Assembly (NCBI GenBank): GCA_011390385.1
Contig: JAABSN010000225.1
Span: 1 to 5,278, forward strand
Direction: 5' to 3'
DNA: 5,278 nucleotides
Origin: Thioalkalivibrio nitratireducens
GTDB taxonomy: Bacteria; Pseudomonadota; Gammaproteobacteria; Ectothiorhodospirales; Ectothiorhodospiraceae
Shown: positions 1-5,248 of the stretch, piece by piece
Layout: each line of letters begins with the position of its first letter
Position numbering within the stretch: position 1 is the stretch's first letter
The notes under the pieces: model-generated
Database searches by the model: none
Told to the model about the DNA's origin: nothing
What the model saw: the letters and a program-made list of their open reading frames with translations, nothing else
Position numbers and translations under genes: made by a program

Positions 1-1
1 C

Positions 2-277
2 CTCTGTTCGGAACCCGAACGTGATGCGCTGCGTGGACTCCTCGATCTCGGGCTTTCAGACTGTTTCCGGTTGCAGGAACAACCCGAGGACCAGTTCAGT
101 TGGTTTGACTATCGAGCAGCATCCTTTCGCCGCAACCGCGGCCTGCGAATCGACCTGATCCTGGCGAGTGCTCCATTGTTGCAACAGTGCCGCAACACTG
201 GCATCGACCTCGCACCCAGAGCGTGGGAGCGTCCGTCCGATCACGCTCCTGTGGTCGCTGAATTCGCGGGCTCATGA
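2..277 (+). CDS. xthA: Exodeoxyribonuclease III, C-terminal part (gene cut by window start)
   Basis: This is the last 91 codons of exonuclease III, the AP endonuclease and 3'-5' exonuclease that cuts at abasic sites and cleans blocked 3' ends in base-excision repair in the cytoplasm. The visible part carries the diagnostic C-terminal blocks of the family: FSWFDYR (visible residues 32-38), GLRIDLILAS, whose Asp is visible residue 51, and ERPSDHAPV, with the catalytic Asp-His pair at visible residues 80-81. In E. coli ExoIII the corresponding residues are, from memory, Trp212, Asp229 and Asp258-His259. The reading frame is open from base 2, so the true start lies upstream of the window; internal TTG codons are not the start. 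The stop is TGA at 275-277. The gene converges on yqhA, with repeat-bearing DNA between them. The identification is firm; only the N-terminal half is unseen. Confidence 0.94.
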   Translation, partial: LCSEPERDALRGLLDLGLSDCFRLQEQPEDQFSWFDYRAASFRRNRGLRIDLILASAPLLQQCRNTGIDLAPRAWERPSDHAPVVAEFAGS

Positions 278-340
278 AAGAACGAGCTCGACGACGGGCT
301 TCGCGCAGCGAATCAGCCCCAGAACTCCCGGGCCTTGCAC

Positions 341-374
341 GGTGCAATTCGCTGCGCTCATTGACACCCTACGC
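341..374 (-). repeat. REP-like hairpin, type A (diverged copy)
   Basis: Read on the minus strand, this is GCGTAG followed by an imperfect hairpin from GGTGTC to GCACC with a core AGCGCAGCG. It matches the A-type hairpins at 2753-2784, 2902-2933 and 5159-5190, with one change (GGTGTC instead of GGTGCC) that turns a stem pair into G-U. The usual outer motif CATGAAAGG next to the GTAG is disturbed by a short insertion (ATGAAG, GGTGCA, GGCGTAG on the minus strand). The expected partner B hairpin on its low-coordinate side is not recognisable, so this looks like a decaying half element. Confidence 0.7.
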
Positions 375-448
375 CTGCACCCTTCATCGTTCGGGGGGGC
401 GGCACGCCGGAGCCCCAAGGCCATGACCGTCTGCGTGAGAGAACCCTG

Positions 449-485
449 GGTAGGATGCGGTGCGGCCGCAGCCGAACCGATGCCA
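449..485 (+). repeat. Decayed REP-like hairpin, type B
   Basis: The stretch starting GGTAGGATGCGGTGCGG and continuing through GCAGCCGAACCGATGCC resembles the B-type hairpin best preserved at 5084-5116 (GTAG, GGTGCC, then a GCCGAACC block). It follows the A hairpin at 341-374 in the same relative order and orientation as the B copy at 5249 follows the A copy at 5159-5190, with a gap of about 75 rather than 57 nt. Several stem positions differ, so this is a degraded copy and the call rests partly on that shared arrangement. Confidence 0.45.
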
Positions 486-519
486 CGCCGGCTTTGATGT
501 CCAGTCGCCCGGGGCCACG

Positions 520-557
520 AGCGGTTCATGACCGGGTACAGCCAGTCCTGAACCGCT
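520..557 (-). terminator. Inverted repeat downstream of yqhA, possible 3'-end hairpin
   Basis: Nine-base perfect arms AGCGGTTCA (520-528) and TGAACCGCT (549-557) flank a 20-nt interior, in which GAC (530-532) and GTC (545-547) can extend the stem after one mismatch. It lies 31 nt beyond the yqhA stop in the direction of yqhA transcription, where it could protect or end the message. No T-run follows it on the minus strand, so it does not meet the intrinsic terminator pattern, and it is unlike the REP hairpins. It could equally be a chance or protein-bound inverted repeat. Confidence 0.35.
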
Positions 558-588
558 TCGCGATATGAGAGGCGTGCGCTGCCGCCTG

Positions 589-1101
589 TCAGAGCGTCGA
601 TTGCGCCTTGCTGTCCTTACCGGTGTAGTAGTCCATCACCCCCATCAGGACCGCGGAAACCACAAAGGTGAGATGGACAACGACGTACCAAAGGAGCTTG
701 TCGTTTGGAATGCTCTCGATATTCATGAAAGCCTTCAGAAGGTGGATCGAGGAAATGGCCACGATTGCCGCCGCGACCTTCAATTTCAACGAGCCGGCGT
801 CGAGCTTGCCCAGCCATGATTGCCGCTTGTGTTCGGCGACGTTCAATTTTCCGACGAAGGTCTCATAACTCGAATACATCACCATGATGATGAGCCCAGC
901 GATCAGAACGATGTCGATCAACGCGAGGGCCATCAGAATGAGATCAATCTCGCGGATCGTGAAGATAATCGGGACCAAGTGGATCAATTCCTGGTAGAAC
1001 TTGATGGCAAGCGCGAGAAGCATGAAGCTCAGGCCAATATAAATCGGGGCAAGCAGCCACCGCGCCGCAAGCATGGCTCTCTCGAGTCCACGTTCGATCA
1101 T
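589..1101 (-). CDS. yqhA: YqhA / UPF0114 family inner-membrane protein
   Basis: The product is 170 residues, close to the roughly 164 of E. coli YqhA, and belongs to the UPF0114 (TIGR00645) family of small integral membrane proteins, whose biochemical role I do not know to be established. Four hydrophobic segments are visible at about residues 15-35, 52-76, 106-125 and 136-158. A polar loop with [17 protein letters not shown] lies between the second and third. The family-like N-terminus ([13 protein letters not shown]) and the central block [20 protein letters not shown] support the assignment. There is no cleavable signal peptide; the first segment is probably a membrane anchor. The ATG start is supported by GGGAG at 1109-1113, seven bases upstream on the minus strand. 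The gene is transcribed divergently from ubiD across a 64-bp gap and converges on xthA. No link with ubiquinone synthesis is implied by the protein itself. Confidence 0.9.
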   Translation of the reverse strand: MIERGLERAMLAARWLLAPIYIGLSFMLLALAIKFYQELIHLVPIIFTIREIDLILMALALIDIVLIAGLIIMVMYSSYETFVGKLNVAEHKRQSWLGKLDAGSLKLKVAAAIVAISSIHLLKAFMNIESIPNDKLLWYVVVHLTFVVSAVLMGVMDYYTGKDSKAQSTL

Positions 1102-1165
1102 GTAATTTCTCCCTGGATTGAGCGAGGGACTATTCTAGAATGTTTACCGATCCGGGACCCAGAAC
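1102..1165. promoter_or_regulatory. Divergent yqhA/ubiD gap with a palindromic -10-like element
   Basis: The 64 bp between the two start codons must hold both promoters unless transcripts begin within the genes. The perfect palindrome ATTCTAGAAT at 1132-1141 gives the -10-like hexamer TAGAAT on both strands (plus 1136-1141, minus 1132-1137). It would place starts about 15-25 nt from each ATG. No good -35 hexamer lies 16-18 bp away on either side, and neither has an extended -10 TGn. The yqhA ribosome site GGGAG is at 1109-1113. ubiD has only a weak purine stretch, GGGA, at 1154-1157. The promoter assignment is inference. Confidence 0.35.
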
Positions 1166-2629
1166 ATGAAATACCGAGACCTGCGCGAGTTCATCGGCTT
1201 ACTGGAGTCTCGCGGAGAGTTGCGGCGCGTTTCGCTCGAGGTCGATCCGAATCTGGAAATGACCGAGCTTTGCGATCGTGTCCTGCGTTCGTCTGGTCCG
1301 GCGTTGCTGTTCGAGAACCCGAAGGGCTTTCAGATCCCGGTGCTCGGTAACCTGTTTGGGACCCCCGAACGCGTGGCTCTCGGCATGGGTGCGGAAAGCG
1401 TCGAATCGCTGCGCGAGATCGGTAGGCTCCTCGCCTTCTTGAAGCAGCCCGACCCACCCAAAGGGTTGAAGGCCGCGTGGGACTCCCTCCCGATCTTTCG
1501 CAAGGTTCTGGACATGGCGCCCAAGCGGGTGCGCTCGGCGCCGGCACAGGAAAGGGTGATCGAAGGGGAGGATGTGGACCTCGCTCAACTGCCGGTGCAG
1601 ACGTGCTGGCCTGGCGATGCCGGACCGCTGATCACCTGGGGTCTTGTCGTCACGCGGGGACCGAACCAGAGCCGACAGAATCTCGGGATCTACAGACAAC
1701 AGGTCATTGGGCGCAACCGCGTGATCATGCGCTGGCTTTCGCATCGGGGGGGTGCGCTGGATTTCCGAGACTGGACGGCAGCCCATCCCGGCGAGCCGTT
1801 TCCGATCGCGGTCGCGCTCGGGGCCGATCCCGCCACCATCCTCGGCGCAGTGACGCCGGTACCGGACACCCTGTCGGAGTATGCGTTTGCGGGCCTGTTG
1901 CGGGGCAGTCGCACTGAGTTGGTGCGTTGCCTGGGATCGGATCTGGAAGTTCCCGCATCGGCCGAGTTCGTTCTGGAAGGGTGGATTCACCCGGGCGATG
2001 TGGCCCCGGAAGGGCCGTTTGGCGACCACACAGGTTATTACAACGAGGTCGACAAGTTTCCGGTATTCACGATCGACCGTATTACCCACCGCGAGAATCC
2101 GATTTACCATAGTACCTATACCGGCCGCCCCCCTGACGAACCCGCGATTCTCGGCGTGGCTCTGAACGAGGTTTTCGTGCCGATCCTGCAGAAGCAGTTT
2201 CCCGAAATCGTCGATTTCTACCTCCCCCCTGAAGGCTGCTCTTATCGCCTGGCGGTGGTGAGTATGAAGAAGCAGTATCCGGGACATGCGAAAAGAGTGA
2301 TGATGGGTGTCTGGTCGTTCCTGCGGCAGTTCATGTACACCAAATTCGTGATCGTGGTCGACGAAGATGTGAACACCCGGGATTGGAAGGACGTGATCTG
2401 GGCCATTACCACCCGCATGGATCCCGCCCGTGACACCGTCCTGATCGAGAACACCCCGATCGATTACCTTGACTTCGCATCACCCGTGTCCGGTCTGGGG
2501 TCGAAGATGGGTCTTGATGCCACCAACAAGTGGCCCGGGGAAACGAACCGGGAATGGGGCCGGCCCATCGTCATGGATCGTGCCGTCAAGGATCGAGTGG
2601 ATGATATGTTGCAACAGTTGCAACTATAG
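1166..2629 (+). CDS. ubiD: 4-hydroxy-3-polyprenylbenzoate decarboxylase UbiD
   Basis: UbiD removes the carboxyl group from 4-hydroxy-3-polyprenylbenzoate to give 2-polyprenylphenol in ubiquinone synthesis, using prenylated FMN supplied by UbiX. The 487-residue product matches the usual length (E. coli about 497) and begins with the typical MKYRDLREF. Expected cofactor and metal residues are present: Asn172 in QNLGIYR, the prFMN contacts IYR 175-177, RWL 189-191 and RG 194-195, and the metal ligand Glu238 in SEYAF. Asp287 in [12 protein letters not shown] fits the proton donor. Each sits three positions before the E. coli numbering I recall (Asn175, Glu241, Asp290). The C-terminal half is strikingly conserved, for example [14 protein letters not shown] and [17 protein letters not shown]. 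The ATG is chosen by N-terminal fit; its ribosome site is weak. No ubiX is in view. The protein appears intact and functional. Confidence 0.98.
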   Translation: MKYRDLREFIGLLESRGELRRVSLEVDPNLEMTELCDRVLRSSGPALLFENPKGFQIPVLGNLFGTPERVALGMGAESVESLREIGRLLAFLKQPDPPKGLKAAWDSLPIFRKVLDMAPKRVRSAPAQERVIEGEDVDLAQLPVQTCWPGDAGPLITWGLVVTRGPNQSRQNLGIYRQQVIGRNRVIMRWLSHRGGALDFRDWTAAHPGEPFPIAVALGADPATILGAVTPVPDTLSEYAFAGLLRGSRTELVRCLGSDLEVPASAEFVLEGWIHPGDVAPEGPFGDHTGYYNEVDKFPVFTIDRITHRENPIYHSTYTGRPPDEPAILGVALNEVFVPILQKQFPEIVDFYLPPEGCSYRLAVVSMKKQYPGHAKRVMMGVWSFLRQFMYTKFVIVVDEDVNTRDWKDVIWAITTRMDPARDTVLIENTPIDYLDFASPVSGLGSKMGLDATNKWPGETNREWGRPIVMDRAVKDRVDDMLQQLQL

Positions 2630-2750
2630 TTATCCGCAGTGATCCACAGACATCAGCGCACCGCCATCTTCACGTTCTTGGCCCAGCATTCGTCAGGTGA
2701 TCGGGGCTGACTGCCATGGCGTTGGGGGCGGCCACTCCTGATAATGAAAG

Positions 2751-2856
2751 GCGTAGGGTGCCAATGAGCGCGGCGAATTTCACCGTTCGAGGCCGGAGCG
2801 CTTGGTGCCAGGTCAGGCGCAGTGTCGGTTCGGCTTCGCCTGACGGCACCCTACGC
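2751..2856 (+). repeat. REP pair (A and inverted B), BIME-like unit 1
   Basis: The unit is bounded by the perfect 12-bp inverted repeat GCGTAGGGTGCC (2751-2762) and GGCACCCTACGC (2845-2856). Inside the left end, GTAG (2753-2756) precedes an A hairpin (2757-2784) whose closing stem TTCACC carries a mismatch. Inside the right end, read on the minus strand, GTAG precedes a B hairpin with the tight stem GGC-GAA-GCC; its far arm AGTGT is also imperfect. The leader at 2710-2750 (ACTGCCATGGCG, GGCGGCCAC, ATGAAAG) recurs as the reverse complement at 5193-5230, so the mobile or duplicated unit is probably longer than the inverted ends. GTAG next to an imperfect hairpin is the established layout of REP sequences recognised by RAYT transposases. 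Confidence 0.78.
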
Positions 2857-2899
2857 TAACTATCATGGCTCCGGCAGCCACCCCCCGCGGTCATGAAAG

Positions 2900-3011
2900 G
2901 CGTAGGGTGCCAATGAGCGCAGCGAATTGCACCGTTCGAGGGACGGGAGCCTGGGAGGTGAGGCCTGCGTGGTATCGGTGCGGTTCGGCTTCGCCTCACG
3001 GCACCCTACGC
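2900..3011 (+). repeat. REP pair (A and inverted B), BIME-like unit 2
   Basis: This is the second tandem unit, bounded by GCGTAGGGTGCC (2900-2911) and GGCACCCTACGC (3000-3011). Its hairpins are better preserved than in unit 1. The A hairpin (2906-2933) closes with GGTGC/GCACC. The B hairpin (2977-3005, minus) closes with GGTGC/GCACC and has an inner GGC-GAA-GCC. The outer motif CATGAAAG lies directly before the A end, and its counterpart CTTTCAC lies six bases beyond the B end (3017-3023), so the inverted symmetry extends outwards. The roughly 43-nt spacer between hairpins differs from unit 1 apart from CACCGTTCGAGG. It lies 20 bp beyond the stop of the SDR gene, on that gene's 3' side. Confidence 0.8.
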
Positions 3012-3031
3012 AGCTTCTTTCACGCTAACGA

Positions 3032-3889
3032 CTATCGGTTGCGCAGACTCGCTTCGATCCCCTCCCGCGCAGTGTCATACCGCGGAGACCAGTTCAATGC
3101 GGCGCGTATTCGGCTCGAATCGATCCTTCGCTGCTCCCTGAGAAAGCTCGCCATCCCGGGATGCGCAGCATAGTAGGTCTCGATATTCGGGACACAGGGA
3201 GGCAGTTCAACGCCGATCCGTTCCGCTACCGCACGTGCGAAGTCGGTGCTGCTCATGTGCTCGTTGTCCGCGAGGTTGAAAAAACCCGTTACCGCATTGT
3301 TCTCCAGCAAGCGCAGGATCACGTCGACAATGTCATCGCGGTGGATGCGATTCCCTGGCGGGCAGATTTCGGGGCAAGGTACCCGCAGTCCGGTACGAAT
3401 CTGCTCTTCGCGGAGCCGTTCCGGGCCATAGATCCCGGGCAGTCGGAGTACCGCCCATTGGGTTCCCCAACGCCCTGCTGCCGCGACCAGTGCCTGTTCC
3501 GCGTCGAGCCGGCGGAGCGCGCGCGCGGTAGCGGCGCGTAGCGGTGTGTTTTCATCCACAACGGCACCCTCCTGATTTCCGTAAACGCCGGTGGTGCTGG
3601 CATAGATGAAGCGCTCGGGCGGATTGCTCTCCAATGTGTCCAGCAGCTTCCGCAGTCGCGGATCACCTTCGCTGTCCTTCGGTGGCGGAGCCAGGTAGAC
3701 GATCCGGCGGGTATCGAGCGAAGCAAACTCCGGTTGCCGCATATCCAGATCGATGCAACGCACCCGTGGATTGGCCTCCGGCTGCCGGCGCACCCCAATC
3801 CAGGGAATGCCAAGTTCCTCCAGGGCGCGAGCCAGCGCATGACCTACGTAACCCATTCCGACAATCAGTATCGTTCCTTCCCCCGACAT
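3032..3889 (-). CDS. Atypical extended SDR, NAD(P)-binding epimerase-like protein (YeeZ type)
   Basis: The product is a 285-residue Rossmann-fold protein of the extended short-chain dehydrogenase/reductase superfamily, resembling E. coli YeeZ; its substrate is unknown. From the chosen ATG, the N-terminal nucleotide motif is GMGYVG (residues 11-16). Later blocks are YASTTGVYG (96-104), VDENTPL, LRLPGIYGPER (148-158) and RIHRDDIVDVI (182-192), all usual for the fold. The catalytic Tyr-x3-Lys is missing: where YGRSK is expected before the Ala-Glu, the protein has RALRR (Arg123, Arg127). It therefore probably does not catalyse a standard SDR redox step, as is typical of atypical SDRs. The open frame extends 16 codons further to a TTG at 3937, but ATG at 3887-3889 places the glycine motif at the normal distance; a GTG two codons upstream is also possible. 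Ribosome-site support is modest (GGGG about 10 nt upstream). It diverges from the reductase gene. Confidence 0.82.
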   Translation of the reverse strand: MSGEGTILIVGMGYVGHALARALEELGIPWIGVRRQPEANPRVRCIDLDMRQPEFASLDTRRIVYLAPPPKDSEGDPRLRKLLDTLESNPPERFIYASTTGVYGNQEGAVVDENTPLRAATARALRRLDAEQALVAAAGRWGTQWAVLRLPGIYGPERLREEQIRTGLRVPCPEICPPGNRIHRDDIVDVILRLLENNAVTGFFNLADNEHMSSTDFARAVAERIGVELPPCVPNIETYYAAHPGMASFLREQRRIDSSRIRAALNWSPRYDTAREGIEASLRNR

Positions 3890-3918
3890 CCCCACGACCC
3901 CGCGGCTTGTTTGCGTTC

Positions 3919-3945
3919 GGCCCGTAATTGTCGACAATTCGGGCC
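3919..3945. promoter_or_regulatory. 27-nt palindrome in the divergent SDR/reductase gap, candidate operator
   Basis: The perfect 14-bp palindrome AATTGTCGACAATT (3926-3939) is flanked by GGCCCG (3919-3924) and CGGGCC (3940-3945), which are reverse complements of each other. Only one extra T (3925) breaks a 26-bp perfect dyad. It sits midway in the 79-bp gap, 23 bp from the reductase ATG and 29 bp from the SDR ATG. The core TTGTCGACAA resembles the TTGT-N2-ACAA operators known for several FadR-subfamily GntR regulators. A weak promoter, TTGCGT (3911-3916) with GACAAT (3933-3938) at 16 bp, would overlap it on the plus strand. As RNA it would also form a strong hairpin. The operator role is inference. 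Confidence 0.45.
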
Positions 3946-3958
3946 TTGTTCACCAGCG

Positions 3959-3964
3959 AGGTGG
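3959..3964 (+). promoter_or_regulatory. Ribosome binding site of the reductase gene
   Basis: AGGTGG lies four bases before the ATG at 3969, within the purine-rich GAGGTGGG. It is the clearest ribosome site in the window and fixes this ATG as the start, in agreement with the N-terminal ferredoxin strand MAFHVTVRPA beginning at once. Confidence 0.75.
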
Positions 3965-3968
3965 GTCG

Positions 3969-5003
3969 ATGGCGTTCCACGTGACGGTACGGCCGGCAAA
4001 TCACGAATTCACCGTGGAAGATGACGAAACGGTCCTCGAGGCCGCTCTCCGTCAAGGCTTCGCGTTTCCTTACGGTTGTCGCAACGGGGCCTGCGGTTCC
4101 TGCAAGGGCCGCGTTCTCTCCGGTGCGGTGAGCTACGGTCCCACCCGCCCGCCCGGGCTCACCGAGGACAACGCAGCAGCGGGGTTTGCACTGTTCTGCC
4201 AGGCGGTCCCCGTCGACGATCTCGAGATCGAGGTGCGCGAGATTGGTGTGGCACGCGATATCGTGATCAAGACCCTTCCCTGTCGTGTGGCAGCCCGCAC
4301 CCTGGTGGCTCCAGACGTCGTCGAACTCCGCCTCCAGCTCCCGGCAACCGAGCGCCTCCAGTTTCTCGCCGGACAGTATCTCGACATCCTGTTGAAGGGT
4401 GGGGACCGCCGCAGTTATTCGCTGGCCAATGCACCCCACGACGACAAGCAGCTGGTGCTGCATATCAAGAAAATGCCGGGTGGGCGTTTCTCCGACACCG
4501 TCTTCAACGAGATGAAGGAAAAGGCACTGTTGCGAATCGAGGGACCGCTGGGCACATTCATCCTTGATGAAGAATCCGAACGCCCCCGACTGTTCATTGG
4601 CGGTGGCACCGGGTTCGCTCCGTTGAAGGGGATGCTCGACCACCTGATCGAGACGGGCCTCGATCGGCCGCATCACCTCTTCTGGGGGGCTCGCGACGCA
4701 ACGGGCATTTATGCGCCCGAGTGGCTGCGCGAACAGACGGAGCGCGCGGCCGGGCAGTTGCGGTTCACCCCGGTTCTGTCCGAAGCGCCAGCCGCCGACG
4801 TCGCGGGGTTTCCGGCTGTCTCGGGTTGGTTGCACGATGCCGTCCTTGCGGTGTACCCGGATCTGTCGGGGTTCGATGTCTACATGGCTGGGCCGCCCCC
4901 GATGATTGCCGCTGCCCGGACGGCGTTCCTCGAAGCCGGTCTCCCCGAGGAACAACTGTTTTACGACAGTTTCGAACCCGCCGCCGTGTCCAGTGTGGAA
5001 TAG
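3969..5003 (+). CDS. [2Fe-2S] ferredoxin-FAD/NAD(P)H oxidoreductase (AscD/Fre-like)
   Basis: The 344-residue product joins a plant-type [2Fe-2S] ferredoxin domain (about residues 1-90) to a ferredoxin-NADP+ reductase module (about 100-335). It would pass electrons from NAD(P)H through FAD to the cluster. Cluster ligands are Cys37, Cys42 and Cys45 in PYGCRNGACGSCKG, and Cys77 in LFCQAV. The FAD-binding motif is RSYSLAN (148-154), the nucleotide motif is GGGTGFAPLKG (211-221), and YMAGPPPMI (305-313) and FYDSF (331-335) complete the reductase fold. Such proteins are often annotated CDP-6-deoxy-delta-3,4-glucoseen reductase after AscD of ascarylose synthesis. No sugar-dehydratase partner is in the window, so that substrate is doubtful. 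In E. coli the related flavin reductase Fre is encoded next to ubiD, and this gene lies one gene from ubiD. Its physiological acceptor is unknown. It is intact and has a strong ribosome site. Confidence 0.92.
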   Translation: MAFHVTVRPANHEFTVEDDETVLEAALRQGFAFPYGCRNGACGSCKGRVLSGAVSYGPTRPPGLTEDNAAAGFALFCQAVPVDDLEIEVREIGVARDIVIKTLPCRVAARTLVAPDVVELRLQLPATERLQFLAGQYLDILLKGGDRRSYSLANAPHDDKQLVLHIKKMPGGRFSDTVFNEMKEKALLRIEGPLGTFILDEESERPRLFIGGGTGFAPLKGMLDHLIETGLDRPHHLFWGARDATGIYAPEWLREQTERAAGQLRFTPVLSEAPAADVAGFPAVSGWLHDAVLAVYPDLSGFDVYMAGPPPMIAAARTAFLEAGLPEEQLFYDSFEPAAVSSVE

Positions 5004-5082
5004 CGGGTCGATGACGGGTAATGGTTACGGCGAGGCGCCAGCCCCAGTCATGATCGGCCTGTCGCTTTGGCGTGAAGGAACC

Positions 5083-5192
5083 CGTAGGGTGCCGTGAGGC
5101 GCGGCCGAACCGCACCGGAGCGACGCCGGCACTGGCTCCAGGTTCACGGCCATCGAACGGTGCAATTCGCTGCGCTCATTGGCACCCTACGC
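5083..5192 (-). repeat. REP pair (B and inverted A), BIME-like unit 3, reversed orientation
   Basis: The same composite repeat as units 1 and 2, but turned round: the B hairpin comes first (GTAG 5084-5087, hairpin 5088-5116) and the A hairpin last (5159-5186, with GTAG on the minus strand at 5187-5190). The ends CGTAGGGTGCC (5083-5093) and GGCACCCTACG (5181-5191) are perfect inverted repeats. The A end continues outwards into CCTTTCATGAC, and the roughly 40-nt leader through 5230 contains CGCCATGGCAGT (5219-5230), the reverse complement of ACTGCCATGGCG at 2710-2721. The B hairpin here has GCGGCC where units 1 and 2 have a GAA loop. The unit begins 80 bp after the reductase stop; 5004-5082 shows no clear feature or terminator. 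Confidence 0.8.
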
Positions 5193-5248
5193 CTTTCATG
5201 ACAGGGGGTGGCCGCCAGCGCCATGGCAGTTCCCGTGAAAGTGCATCT

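Larger units (their letters stand above)
278..588. other. Convergent intergenic region with decayed REP-like repeats
   Basis: This 311-bp gap lies between the stop codons of xthA and yqhA, which point towards each other. I find no credible gene in it: the open frames that cross it run through the repeats or antisense to flanking genes, and have no recognisable domain or ribosome site. It holds one clear A-type REP hairpin (341-374, minus orientation), a decayed B-type copy (449-485, plus), an 11-nt fragment GCGCAGCGAAT at 303-313 that matches the core of an A hairpin, and a separate long-armed inverted repeat at 520-557. No hairpin with a following T-run, as in an intrinsic terminator, was seen for either gene. 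Confidence 0.7.
2630..3031. other. Convergent intergenic region with two tandem REP-pair units
   Basis: This 402-bp gap separates the ubiD stop from the stop of the convergent SDR gene. Bases 2630-2709 show no repeat and no clear terminator; two sequences resembling DnaA boxes at 2630-2648 are considered incidental. From about 2710 to 3023 the gap is filled by two tandem copies of a composite repeat about 149 bp apart. Each has a roughly 40-nt leader containing CATGGC and ending ATGAAAG, then an A hairpin, a variable spacer, and a B hairpin in opposite orientation. The small open frame across it (2865-3173) runs through repeats and has no recognisable product. Confidence 0.75.

Noticed and set aside
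168..529. Small open frames across the xthA 3' end and the following gap on both strands
   Set aside because: They run through the REP-like repeats, and similar peptides appear in the other repeat clusters because the repeats themselves are translated; there is no ribosome site or domain.
820..1350. 176-codon plus-strand frame across yqhA, the divergent gap and the ubiD start
   Set aside because: It is antisense to the conserved membrane protein yqhA and out of frame with ubiD, and matches no family I know.
1199..2287. 362-codon open frame on the minus strand inside ubiD
   Set aside because: It is fully antisense to a clearly conserved ubiD, has low-complexity Arg/Pro-rich composition and no recognisable domain. 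Long antisense frames are common in GC-rich genes.
2630..2648. Two adjacent DnaA-box-like 9-mers (TTATCCGCA and TGATCCACA) after ubiD
   Set aside because: Each differs by one base from TTATCCACA, but there is no AT-rich unwinding region, no further box cluster and no dnaA/dnaN or parAB neighbour. Two near-matches are not an origin.
2751..3011. A classical MITE or insertion sequence with terminal inverted repeats
   Set aside because: The ends are inverted repeats, but I see no target-site duplication at either unit, no transposase, and each end is itself a GTAG-headed hairpin, which fits paired REPs better.
3919..3950. The palindrome followed by TTGTT as an intrinsic terminator
   Set aside because: It lies between two start codons of divergent genes with no upstream transcript to end, and the T-run is short and broken; attenuation of the reductase leader remains possible but unsupported.
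3663..4955. 430-codon open frame on the minus strand across the SDR start and the reductase
   Set aside because: It overlaps two well-supported genes and their divergent promoter gap, and its composition is that of a shadow frame.
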